64,000 nucleotides of DNA from contig NZ_SAIY01000004.1 of assembly GCF_010560025.1 (NCBI RefSeq), positions 496,001-560,000 on the forward strand. Reading direction: 5' to 3'. A program made the translations under genes and the position numbers. The first letter of the stretch is position 1. Every line of letters starts with the position of its first letter. Positions 26,711-34,177 of this stretch are shown here, piece by piece. The notes beneath the pieces are model-generated. The model was not told the origin of the DNA. It did no database searches and was given only the letters and a program-made list of their open reading frames with translations. The DNA is from Verrucosispora sioxanthis (GTDB lineage: Bacteria > Actinomycetota > Actinomycetes > Mycobacteriales > Micromonosporaceae).

Positions 26711-29113
26711 TCAGATCTTCTCGATCGGGGCGTGGCGCAGCACCAACCACAGCGTCTGGTCGCCGAAGTCGATCTGCGCCCGGGCACCCGGGCCGTGCCC
26801 CTCCACGGTCACCACCCGGCCGAGACCGTACCGCTGGTGGTTGACCCGGTCCCCGGCGGTGACCTTCGGCCCCTGCGGCAGCTCGCTCGCGGTGGCCAAC
26901 CGACTGCCGTCCACCCCGAGCTTGCGGGCCAGCTGGACCGCCCGGGGCGTACCGCCGGCAAAACCACCGCGACCGCCGGGCGCCCGGTCCGCACGGCCAC
27001 CCACGCCGCCACCACCCCCACCCCACGAGGTGTACGACCCCTCGGTCCGCTCCCAGCGGACGAGTTCGGGTGGCAGTTCCTCGACGAACCGGGACGGCGG
27101 GTTGTAGGACGGCTGGCCCCACGCGGAGCGGGTCACCGCCCGGGAGAGGTAGAGCCGCTGCCGGGCACGGGTGATGCCCACGTACGCCAGCCGGCGCTCC
27201 TCCTCCAGCTCCCGGGTGTCGCCGAGCGAGCGTAGGTGCGGGAAGACGCCGTCCTCCAGGCCGGTCAGGAACACCACCGGGAACTCCAGGCCCTTGGCGG
27301 TGTGCAGCGTCATCAGGGTGACCACGCCCTGGTGCTCGGGGTCGTCGGTGGGCACCTGGTCGGCGTCGGCGACCAGTGCGACCTGTTCCAGGAAGCCGGC
27401 CAGGGTGGCCCGTTCGCCCTCCGCGCCGGTCGCCTCGATCCGCTCGGTGTACTCGCGCGCGACGCTCACCAGCTCCTGGAGGTTGTCGACCCGGCCGGCG
27501 TCCTGCGGGTCGAGGCTCTCCTCCAGCTCGGTCAGGTAACCCGAACGGGTCAGCACCGCCTCCAGCACCTCCTCCGGGGTGCCGTCGACGGCCAGCTCAC
27601 GGGCGGAGTCGAGCAGCGCCACGAAGTCGGCGATGCCGTTGGCCGCTCGGGTCGAGATGCCCGGCGCGTCACCGGCTCGCCGCAACGCGGCACCGAAGGA
27701 GATCCGGTCCCGGCTGGCCAGTGCCTCCACACAGGCCTCTGCGCGGTCGCCGATGCCCCGGCGCGGGGTGTTGAGGATCCGGCGCAGGCTCACCGTGTCG
27801 TCGTCGTTCACCACCGAACGCAGGTAGGCCAGTGCGTCCCGGACCTCCTTGCGCTCGTAGAAGCGCACCCCGCCGACGACCTTGTAGGGCAGACCGAGAC
27901 GGATGAACACCTCCTCGAAGACCCGGGACTGCGCGTTGGTGCGGTAGAACACCGCCACGTCGCCCGGTCGGGTCTCCCCGTCGTCGACCAACCTGTCGAT
28001 CTCCCGGGCCACCCAGTCCGCCTCGGCGTGCTCGGTGTCGGCGACGTACGCGACGATCGGTTCACCCGCGCCGGCGTCGCTCCACAACCGCTTCGGCTTG
28101 CGCGACGTGTTGCGGTCGATCACCGCGTTCGCCGCGTTCAGGATGGTCTGGGTGGAGCGGTAGTTCTGCTCCAGCAGGATGGTGCGGGCGTCGGTGAAGT
28201 CGCGCTCGAACTCCAGGATGTTGCGGATCGTCGCGCCCCGGAAGGCGTAGATCGACTGGTCCGCGTCGCCGACCACGCACAGCTCCGCCGGGTCGAGGCC
28301 CTCGGTGCCGGAGACCAGCTCCTTGATCAGGATGTACTGCGCGTGGTTGGTGTCCTGGTACTCGTCGACGAGCACGTGCCGGAAACGACGGCGATAGCTC
28401 TCCGCGACGTGCGGACGCGACTGGAGCAGATGCACCGTCGTCATGATCAGGTCATCGAAGTCGAGCGCGTGGGCCTCGCGCAGCCGCCGCTGGTAGAGGG
28501 CGTACGCCTCGGCCAGGGCGCGTTCGTTGGGTCCGTTGGCCCGTGCGGCGAACGTCTCCGGGTCGACCAGCTCGTTCTTCAGATTCGAGACCTGGGTGGC
28601 GAGACCCCGCGCCGGATAGCGCTTCGGATCGAGGTCGAGTTCACGGGCGACGAGTTGCATCAGCCGGCGGGAATCGTCCGCGTCGTAGATCGAGAAGGTG
28701 GACTTCAGGCCGGCCTGCTCGTGCTCGGCACGCAGGATCCGCACACAGGCGGAGTGGAACGTGGAGACCCACATCAGCCGGGCCCGTGGGCCGACCAGGG
28801 CGGTGACCCGGTCCTTCATCTCGCCGGCGGCCTTGTTGGTGAAGGTGATCGCGATGATCTCGCCGGGGTGCACGTCCCGGGCGGCGAGCAGGTACGCGAT
28901 CCGGTGCGTCAGCACCCGGGTCTTGCCGGACCCGGCGCCGGCCACGATCAGCAGCGGCGAGCCCGCGTGGGTCACCGCGTCCCGCTGCGGACCGTTGAGC
29001 CCCTCGACCAGCTCCGCCGGATCGAGGCGGCCGGGCGCGGGACGGTGGGGTGGCAACGCCCGGGCAGGCTCGGGCTCGGGCGGGGACGCGGGGATGTCGA
29101 AGAGAGGATGCAT
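26711..29113 (-). CDS. pcrA: ATP-dependent 3'-5' DNA helicase PcrA/UvrD1
   Basis: 800 aa, full-length superfamily 1A helicase. Walker A is AGAGSGKT (58-65), followed by ITFTNKAAGEMKDRV, the Walker B DEYQDTN, the GDADQSIYAFRGA motif III, NYRSTQ, and LMTLHTAKGLEFPVVF plus YVGITRARQRLYL near the C-terminus. A glycine-rich linker (WGGGGGGVGG) precedes a Tudor-like C-terminal domain (VNHQRYGLGRVVTVEGHG) known to bind RNA polymerase in PcrA. It acts in DNA repair and transcription-coupled repair. It is divergent from the aroQ leader. Confidence 0.95.
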   Translation of the reverse strand: MHPLFDIPASPPEPEPARALPPHRPAPGRLDPAELVEGLNGPQRDAVTHAGSPLLIVAGAGSGKTRVLTHRIAYLLAARDVHPGEIIAITFTNKAAGEMKDRVTALVGPRARLMWVSTFHSACVRILRAEHEQAGLKSTFSIYDADDSRRLMQLVARELDLDPKRYPARGLATQVSNLKNELVDPETFAARANGPNERALAEAYALYQRRLREAHALDFDDLIMTTVHLLQSRPHVAESYRRRFRHVLVDEYQDTNHAQYILIKELVSGTEGLDPAELCVVGDADQSIYAFRGATIRNILEFERDFTDARTILLEQNYRSTQTILNAANAVIDRNTSRKPKRLWSDAGAGEPIVAYVADTEHAEADWVAREIDRLVDDGETRPGDVAVFYRTNAQSRVFEEVFIRLGLPYKVVGGVRFYERKEVRDALAYLRSVVNDDDTVSLRRILNTPRRGIGDRAEACVEALASRDRISFGAALRRAGDAPGISTRAANGIADFVALLDSARELAVDGTPEEVLEAVLTRSGYLTELEESLDPQDAGRVDNLQELVSVAREYTERIEATGAEGERATLAGFLEQVALVADADQVPTDDPEHQGVVTLMTLHTAKGLEFPVVFLTGLEDGVFPHLRSLGDTRELEEERRLAYVGITRARQRLYLSRAVTRSAWGQPSYNPPSRFVEELPPELVRWERTEGSYTSWGGGGGGVGGRADRAPGGRGGFAGGTPRAVQLARKLGVDGSRLATASELPQGPKVTAGDRVNHQRYGLGRVVTVEGHGPGARAQIDFGDQTLWLVLRHAPIEKI

Positions 29114-29195
29114 CGCACGGCGAGTCTATGCCGCCGGCCCGACATCCCCCGCCCACGGCACCCACCGACCAGATGTGGGGAAGGGACGGCTTTCC

Positions 29196-29224
29196 TTGCG
29201 TGCCACCCCGGAGAGCGGCATACT
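29196..29224 (+). promoter_or_regulatory. Candidate promoter of the aroQ leader
   Basis: TTGCGT (29196-29201) and CATACT (29219-29224) are 17 bp apart. Transcription would start at about 29231-29232, on the GTG of the leader peptide, so the leader would be read from a leaderless mRNA. Confidence 0.5.
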
Positions 29225-29231
29225 CGACAGC

Positions 29232-29297
29232 GTGTTCGATGAGCGCTTCTACTTTTACTACGGCTCCGGGAGTCCGGCAGCCGTAGGTCGCGCCTGA
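29232..29297 (+). CDS. Phe/Tyr-rich leader peptide of the chorismate mutase attenuator
   Basis: A 21-codon frame starting GTG and ending TGA. Codons 6-10 are TTC TAC TTT TAC TAC (29247-29261), Phe-Tyr-Phe-Tyr-Tyr, just before a chain of inverted repeats and upstream of an aromatic-amino-acid gene. Such a run of the pathway's end products is the hallmark of transcription-attenuation leaders like PheL. No strong ribosome site is visible, consistent with a leaderless start. Its role is inferred; expression is not shown by sequence. Confidence 0.7.
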   Translation: MFDERFYFYYGSGSPAAVGRA

Positions 29298-29312
29298 TCG
29301 ATCAGACCTACG
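29258..29312 (+). promoter_or_regulatory. Alternative RNA stems of the attenuator
   Basis: Segment 1 CTACGGCT (29258-29265) pairs with AGCCGTAG (29279-29286), helped by an inner CCGG/CCGG. Segment CGTAGGTC (29282-29289) can instead pair with GACCTACG (29305-29312). The two folds exclude each other, as ribosome position on the Phe/Tyr codons would decide. The second stem shares only 2 nt with the terminator, so the antitermination step is not fully explained. Confidence 0.55.
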
Positions 29313-29347
29313 AAATGCCCCGGGCTCTCGGAGCCCGGGGCATTTCG
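29311..29347 (+). terminator. Attenuator terminator upstream of chorismate mutase
   Basis: A perfect 17-bp stem (CGAAATGCCCCGGGCTC, 29311-29327 with 29331-29347) with a 3-nt loop lies 49 bases before the aroQ ATG. Its position between leader peptide and gene makes it the expected attenuation site. Confidence 0.8.
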
Positions 29348-29396
29348 CGTCCCGGGATCCGGGCAACGGGCACCACATCGCGAGAGGTACCCGAAG

Positions 29397-29735
29397 ATGA
29401 CAGACGTGATGGAGCAGAACGGCAGCGCGAACGGGGCCGGTCCCGCCGGGCCCGAGGCTGGTGCCCCGGCCACCGGCACCGCCGAGCCGGACGCCGCCAG
29501 TCGGATCGCCGAGATCCGGGTACGGATCGACGAGATCGACCGAGCGCTGATCGAGTTGTGGCAGGAGCGGGCCGCACTCTCCCGGGAGGTCGGTGCGACC
29601 CGGATGGCCTCAGGCGGTACCCGGCTCGTCCTCTCCCGCGAACAGGAGATCCTGGAGCGCTTCCGGTCAGCCCTGGGCGCGGACGGCACCCAACTGGCCC
29701 TGCTGCTGCTCCGCGCCGGCCGGGGCCCCCTCTGA
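29397..29735 (+). CDS. Chorismate mutase (AroQ type, single domain)
   Basis: 112 aa. A Gly/Ala/Pro-rich head of about 37 residues precedes the all-helical AroQ domain: IAEIRVRIDEIDRALIELWQERAALSREVG, with R-x-R-I-D-E-I-D and the ERAALSREVG helix, then RLVLSREQEILERF. It converts chorismate to prephenate, the entry to Phe and Tyr. The next-to-pcrA position equals Rv0948c, which works with DAHP synthase in mycobacteria. An upstream Phe/Tyr leader suggests end-product control. Confidence 0.9.
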   Translation: MTDVMEQNGSANGAGPAGPEAGAPATGTAEPDAASRIAEIRVRIDEIDRALIELWQERAALSREVGATRMASGGTRLVLSREQEILERFRSALGADGTQLALLLLRAGRGPL

Positions 29736-29777
29736 GCCACCCCACCCGCCTCCCGCACCATCCAGGTAAGTGTGGAC

Positions 29778-29812
29778 CGGGGCGCCGGCTGCTGGTGACG
29801 GCCGACGCCCCG
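29778..29812. terminator. Probable terminator between aroQ and oppF2
   Basis: CGGGGCGCCGGC (29778-29789) pairs with 29801-29812 with one mismatch and an 11-nt loop, between convergent genes. Confidence 0.55.
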
Positions 29813-29882
29813 AATCACTGAGGAGGCACTACCTTCACCGCTGCTTCCGGTACGGATGGACGGAGCGGCGGCGTCTGTGGGG

Positions 29883-30893
29883 CTACTCCGACGCGTGCAC
29901 CACGTCGCGCACCTCGGCGAAGTGGCAGGCGCTCGGGTGACCCGACTTGTCGCGGATCTCCAGCAGCGGCTGCTGCTCGGCGCAGACGTCCTGGGCCTTC
30001 CAGCACCGGGTGCGGAATCGGCAGCCCGAGGGCGGGTTGGCCGGCGACGGCACGTCACCGGTCAACACGATCTGATCCCGGTGCCCGCGCAGCCTCGGAT
30101 CCGGCACCGGCACCGCCGACAGCAACGCCTGCGTGTACGGGTGGGTCGGGTTGTCGTAGATCTCGTCCTCGGTGCCGATCTCGATGATCTTGCCGAGGTA
30201 CATGACCGCGACCCGGTCGGCGATGTGCCGGACCACCGAGAGGTCGTGGGCGATGAAGATGTACGACAGCCCGAGCTCCTTCTGGAGCTTCTCCAGCAGG
30301 TTGATCACCTGGGCCTGGATGGAGACGTCCAGCGCGGAGACCGGCTCGTCACACAGGATGATCTCCGGGTTGAGCGCCAGCGCCCGGGCGATGCCGATCC
30401 GCTGCCGCTGGCCGCCGGAGAACTGGTGCGGGTACCGGGTGATGTGGTCCGGGTTGAGACCGACCAGATCGAGCAGTTCCTGCACCTTGGCCCGTCGCCT
30501 GGCCTTCGGCAGCACGTCCGGGTGCACCTCGAAGGGCTCCCCGACGATGTCGCCGACGGTCATCCGCGGGTTGAGCGAGGTGTACGGGTCCTGCATCACC
30601 AGCTGGATGTTGCGCCGGCCCCGACGTCGCTCCTCGGCGCTGACCTTCGACATGTTCTTGCCCTGCACGAACAGGTCACCCGAAGTCGGCGTCTCCAGCC
30701 CGACCAGCAGCCGGGCCAGCGTCGACTTGCCACAGCCGGACTCACCGACGACGCCGAGCGTCTCGCCGCGCCGCAGCTGCAGGTTGACCCCGTCGACCGC
30801 CTGAACCGCGCCGTACTGCTTCTTGAAGACGATGCCCCGGGTCAGCGGGAAGTGCTTGACCAGGTCACGGGTTTCCAGCACCACGTCACTCAT
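29883..30893 (-). CDS. oppF: Oligopeptide/dipeptide ABC transporter ATPase (operon 2)
   Basis: 336 aa. Walker [10 protein letters not shown]-loop [20 protein letters not shown], signature [15 protein letters not shown], Walker [12 protein letters not shown] and the switch histidine [14 protein letters not shown] are intact; the Cys-rich tail ([17 protein letters not shown]) is present. The ATG at 30893 follows GGAGG by 9 nt; GTG at 30896 is possible. It overlaps the end of oppD2. It is the last gene of a second complete opp operon and a close paralogue of the oppF at 12575-13603. Confidence 0.94.
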   Translation of the reverse strand: MSDVVLETRDLVKHFPLTRGIVFKKQYGAVQAVDGVNLQLRRGETLGVVGESGCGKSTLARLLVGLETPTSGDLFVQGKNMSKVSAEERRRGRRNIQLVMQDPYTSLNPRMTVGDIVGEPFEVHPDVLPKARRRAKVQELLDLVGLNPDHITRYPHQFSGGQRQRIGIARALALNPEIILCDEPVSALDVSIQAQVINLLEKLQKELGLSYIFIAHDLSVVRHIADRVAVMYLGKIIEIGTEDEIYDNPTHPYTQALLSAVPVPDPRLRGHRDQIVLTGDVPSPANPPSGCRFRTRCWKAQDVCAEQQPLLEIRDKSGHPSACHFAEVRDVVHASE

Positions 30894-31923
30894 CACCCTT
30901 GACCTCCTTCCAGAAGTGGCAGGCAGCCGTCCGGCTCGGCGACACCTGGTACAGCGGTGGCGCCGGGTCCTGCCGGCAGACCTCCTGCGCGTACCCGCAC
31001 CGGGGGTTGAAGGCGCAGCCCGGCGGGATGTTGGTGAGCATCGGCGGCAGGCCCTTGATGGCGCTGAGCTCGTGGCCCTTGAGGTCCAGGCGCGGAATCG
31101 ACTCCAGCAGACCCTTGGTGTACGGGTGGGCGGGGCTGGCGTAGATGTCGTTCACGCCGGCTTCCTCGATGACCCGGCCGGCGTACATCACCGAGATCCG
31201 GTCCGCCACGTCGGCCACCACCCCCATGTCGTGGGTGATCAGCACGAGGCCCATGTTCCGTTCCCGCTGAAGCTCGGCGAGCAGCGCCATGATCTGCGCC
31301 TGCACGGTCACGTCCAGCGCGGTGGTCGGCTCGTCCGCGATCAGCACCTCGGGGTCGAGCGCCAGCGCCATAGCGATCATGACGCGCTGCCGCATGCCAC
31401 CCGAGAACTGGTGCGGATAGTCGTTCACCCGCTGCTTCGCCGCCGGGATCTTCACCAGGTCCAGCAGCTCGACGGCACGTGCCTTGGCGTCCTGGCGGGA
31501 CATGCCCCGATGCTTGCGGAACAGCTCGGCGAGCTGGAAACCGACGGTGAAGACCGGGTTCAACGCGGAGAGCGCGTCCTGGAAGATCATCGCGATCCGG
31601 TTCGCCCGCACCTTGCGGCGTTCCGACTCCGGCAGCTTGAGCAGGTCGACCCCCCGGTAGAGGATCTCGCCGCCGGTGATGAAGCCGGGTGGGGTGTCCA
31701 GGATGCCCATGATCGCCTGAGCGGTCACGCTCTTGCCGCAGCCGGACTCGCCGAGGATCGCCCGGGTCTCGCCGGCCCGCAGGTCGAAGCTCACACCGTT
31801 CACGGCGTGGGCGATGCCGTTGCGGGTGCGGAACTCCACGTGCAGGTCCTTGACCTGTAGTGGCAGCGCGTCCGGGTCGACGCCCGCCAGCGCCTCCATC
31901 TTGACGTTCACATCAGTGCTCAT
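30886..31923 (-). CDS. oppD: Oligopeptide/dipeptide ABC transporter ATPase (operon 2)
   Basis: 345 aa, the same length as its paralogue in operon 1. [35 protein letters not shown] and [14 protein letters not shown] are complete; the C-terminal cysteine segment is [12 protein letters not shown] with ACHF. The ATG at 31923 has a GGAG site 8 nt upstream; the frame is open 25 codons further but that part lies in repeat sequence. An 84-bp gap with a repeat separates it from oppC2. Confidence 0.94.
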   Translation of the reverse strand: MSTDVNVKMEALAGVDPDALPLQVKDLHVEFRTRNGIAHAVNGVSFDLRAGETRAILGESGCGKSVTAQAIMGILDTPPGFITGGEILYRGVDLLKLPESERRKVRANRIAMIFQDALSALNPVFTVGFQLAELFRKHRGMSRQDAKARAVELLDLVKIPAAKQRVNDYPHQFSGGMRQRVMIAMALALDPEVLIADEPTTALDVTVQAQIMALLAELQRERNMGLVLITHDMGVVADVADRISVMYAGRVIEEAGVNDIYASPAHPYTKGLLESIPRLDLKGHELSAIKGLPPMLTNIPPGCAFNPRCGYAQEVCRQDPAPPLYQVSPSRTAACHFWKEVKGDE

Positions 31924-32002
31924 GCCGGCACTCCGCTCGCTCCGTGCCCTCGTGAGGCACCGTCGCCCTTGGCTGATGATTCGCTCGCTGCGACTCACTC
32001 AT
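31913..32002 (-). other. Small open frame bridging oppC2 and oppD2
   Basis: An ATG (32002) opens a 29-codon frame, beginning ATGAGTGAGTCGCAGCGAGC, that crosses the whole gap and stops just inside oppD2, overlapping its start. It mirrors the bridging frame in operon 1 and may couple translation. It is an interpretation of layout only. Confidence 0.35.
31981..32002 (-). repeat. Copy of the GAGTGAG-CAGCGAGC repeat in the oppC2-oppD2 gap
   Basis: The reverse strand reads ATGAGTGAGTCGCAGCGAGC; a second related segment with GGAGCGAGCGGAG lies near 31926-31945. It occupies the same junction as the 57-bp duplication in operon 1. Confidence 0.65.
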
Positions 32003-32007
32003 CGGAC

Positions 32008-32943
32008 TCACCGGAACTTCGGGTCGAGGGCGTCACGCAGCGCGTCACCCATGAGGATGAAGGACAGCACCGTGCCGACCAGCAGACCACAGGGGAAGAG
32101 CAGCAGCCACGGGTCGTCCAGGAAGTAGACCTGGTGCTGGCTGATCATGATGCCCCAGGACTGGGTGGGCGGCTGGAGTCCGACGCCGAGGAAGGTCAAC
32201 GTGGCCTCGGCGGCGACGAACGAGCCCAGCACGATGGTGGCGTAGACCAGCATCGGTGCAATCGCGTTCGGCAGGATGTGCCGGAACATCAGCCGGGAAT
32301 TGCGGGCACCGACCGCCTTCGCCGCGTGCACGTAGTCCAGGTCCTTCGACGAGATGACGCTACCCCGGATGATCCGGGCGATGGTCGGCCAGGCCAGCAG
32401 GAAGAGCACGGCCGTGATGGTCCAGATGTTCTGCCGCTTGATCACGGTGAGGAACACGATCGCGCCGAGCAGGAACGGCAGCGAGAAGAAGATGTCCATC
32501 ACCCGGGAGATGACCGCGTCGACCCAGCCGCCGTAGTAGCCGGCGAGCAGGCCGAGCACCCCACCGAACAGCACGATGCCGCTGGTCGCCATCACCGCGA
32601 TCACCATCGACGGGCGGGCACCGTAGATCGCGTGCGAGTAGTAGTCGCAGCCCAGGATGTCGAAGCCGAAGGGGTGGTCCCAGCTCGGCGCGACCCGGGA
32701 CCGGTCGGTGCTGCACGCCCGCGGGTCCTGGCTGGTCCAGAGCTTCGGGAAGAGCGCCATCGACCCGACCGCGAGGATGTAGAGAGACGCGATCACGAAG
32801 ACCGGGTCGCGCAGCAACTGCCGCCGGGCGTCCGCCCACAGGCTCGCGTTGCGCTCCTTGCCGCCCGGCGCGTCGGGCGTAGGGCCGTCACCGGCCACCG
32901 GCGCACCGCCGACGGCGGAGCCCGCACTCGTCAGGTCACTCAT
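32008..32943 (-). CDS. oppC: Oligopeptide/dipeptide ABC transporter permease (operon 2)
   Basis: 311 aa from the ATG at 32943, placed 7 nt after GAGG; the GTG two codons earlier is less well spaced. First helix PVFVIASLYILAVGSMALF, then the OppC_N loop (HPFGFDILGCDYYSHAIYGAR) and the BPD_transp_1 core; the coupling loop is YVHAAKAVGARNSRLMFRHILPNA. It ends LDPKFR. It partners OppB2 in the membrane. Confidence 0.93.
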   Translation of the reverse strand: MSDLTSAGSAVGGAPVAGDGPTPDAPGGKERNASLWADARRQLLRDPVFVIASLYILAVGSMALFPKLWTSQDPRACSTDRSRVAPSWDHPFGFDILGCDYYSHAIYGARPSMVIAVMATSGIVLFGGVLGLLAGYYGGWVDAVISRVMDIFFSLPFLLGAIVFLTVIKRQNIWTITAVLFLLAWPTIARIIRGSVISSKDLDYVHAAKAVGARNSRLMFRHILPNAIAPMLVYATIVLGSFVAAEATLTFLGVGLQPPTQSWGIMISQHQVYFLDDPWLLLFPCGLLVGTVLSFILMGDALRDALDPKFR

Positions 32944-33015
32944 GTCCACACCTCGTTTCGCTGCACCCGGCCATCAGGAACGGTCGGAAGACCTGCGTCC
33001 GCCACCGTGATTCGG

Positions 33016-34077
33016 TCACTCATAGCGGATCCTCGGGTCGAGCACGGCGTAGAGCAGGTCGACCAGCAGGTTGGCGACCAGGACAACAAGCACCAGCATG
33101 GTCACCACGCCGACCACCACCGAGGACTCACCGCTGCGCGCCGCCATCGTCACCAGCCGGCCGATGCCCGGCACGTTGAAGATGGTCTCGGTGACGACCG
33201 CGCCGGCCATCGCGGCGCCGATGTCGACGCCGAGGAAGGTGATCACGGGGATCAGCGAGTTGCGGAGCGTGTGCACGCCGATGACCCGCTTGTTGGTCAG
33301 GCCCTTGGCCTTCGCGGTGCGGACGTAGTCGGCACGGATGTTCTCCATGATGCTGGTCCGGGTGAGCCGAGCCGTCGTGGCCAGCGAGAGCGCACCGAGC
33401 ACCATACCCGGGATCACCAGGCTGGCCAGCGGATAGTCGGGCTTGAAACCAGGCGTGAAGACGCCGACGGAGATCACGTCGGGAATCCAGTCCTGGTCGC
33501 GCAGCACGTTTCCGAACTTCACCCCGACGAACTCCCGGACCACCACGCCCAGCACGAAGATCGGCACCGAGATGACGAACACCGTGCTGATCTTCACCGC
33601 GTAGTCGGTGAAGCTGCCGCCGCGCAGACCGGCCAGCACACCCGCCGCGATGCCGACGACCGCCTCGAACACGATCGCGATGACCAGCAGCTTCAGGGTG
33701 AACGGAATGGCATCGGCGACCAGGTCGGTGACCTCCCGCTGGCGCAGGTTGATGCCGAAGTCGAAGTGGAAGAAAATGTTGCCCAGCCTGTCGAAGAACA
33801 GTCCCGGCTCGTAGCCGGTGCCCAACCAGCCGCTGCCACTTTCCGCCTCACGCCAGAGGCAGGGGTCACCCCGCTTGTCCAGACAGGGGTCGGCGTAGCC
33901 GAGCCGCTCGGTGATCGCCGCAAGCAGCGCGGGATCCGGCGTCCGGTCCCCGAACAGCGCCCGGACCGGATTCCCGCTGAACTGGACCGCCAGCGAGGTC
34001 ATGTAGTGCAGTAGGAACATGGTGCCCAGCACGGTGGGGATGAACTGGAGCAACCGTCGAATGACGTAGCGCCCCAT
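33016..34077 (-). CDS. oppB: Oligopeptide/dipeptide ABC transporter permease (operon 2)
   Basis: 353 aa; the ATG at 34077 (MGRYVIRRLLQFIPTVLG) has a GAGAGGAG site. It is about 40 residues longer than its counterpart in operon 1, because of a bigger extracytoplasmic loop after the first helix (residues about 45-125, with two cysteines in ADPCLDKRGDPCLW). The coupling loop YVRTAKAKGLTNKRVIGVHTLRNS and the end LDPRIRYE are typical. Confidence 0.93.
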   Translation of the reverse strand: MGRYVIRRLLQFIPTVLGTMFLLHYMTSLAVQFSGNPVRALFGDRTPDPALLAAITERLGYADPCLDKRGDPCLWREAESGSGWLGTGYEPGLFFDRLGNIFFHFDFGINLRQREVTDLVADAIPFTLKLLVIAIVFEAVVGIAAGVLAGLRGGSFTDYAVKISTVFVISVPIFVLGVVVREFVGVKFGNVLRDQDWIPDVISVGVFTPGFKPDYPLASLVIPGMVLGALSLATTARLTRTSIMENIRADYVRTAKAKGLTNKRVIGVHTLRNSLIPVITFLGVDIGAAMAGAVVTETIFNVPGIGRLVTMAARSGESSVVVGVVTMLVLVVLVANLLVDLLYAVLDPRIRYE

Positions 34078-34099
34078 GACGGGGTCTCCTCTCGGCGCT

Positions 34100-34148
34100 G
34101 ACGTGGCGGCAACGATCACCCTGGTGGGGTAACCGTTGCCGCCACGTC
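34100..34148 (-). terminator. Hairpin between oppA2 and oppB2
   Basis: A perfect 15-bp stem (GACGTGGCGGCAACG, 34100-34114 with 34134-34148) with a 19-nt loop lies inside the operon, after the binding-protein gene. Such hairpins usually act as partial terminators or 3' stabilisers so that binding protein outnumbers the permeases. Confidence 0.75.
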
Positions 34149-34177
34149 GTATTACGGCATGATCAGGAGTCTGAAGC

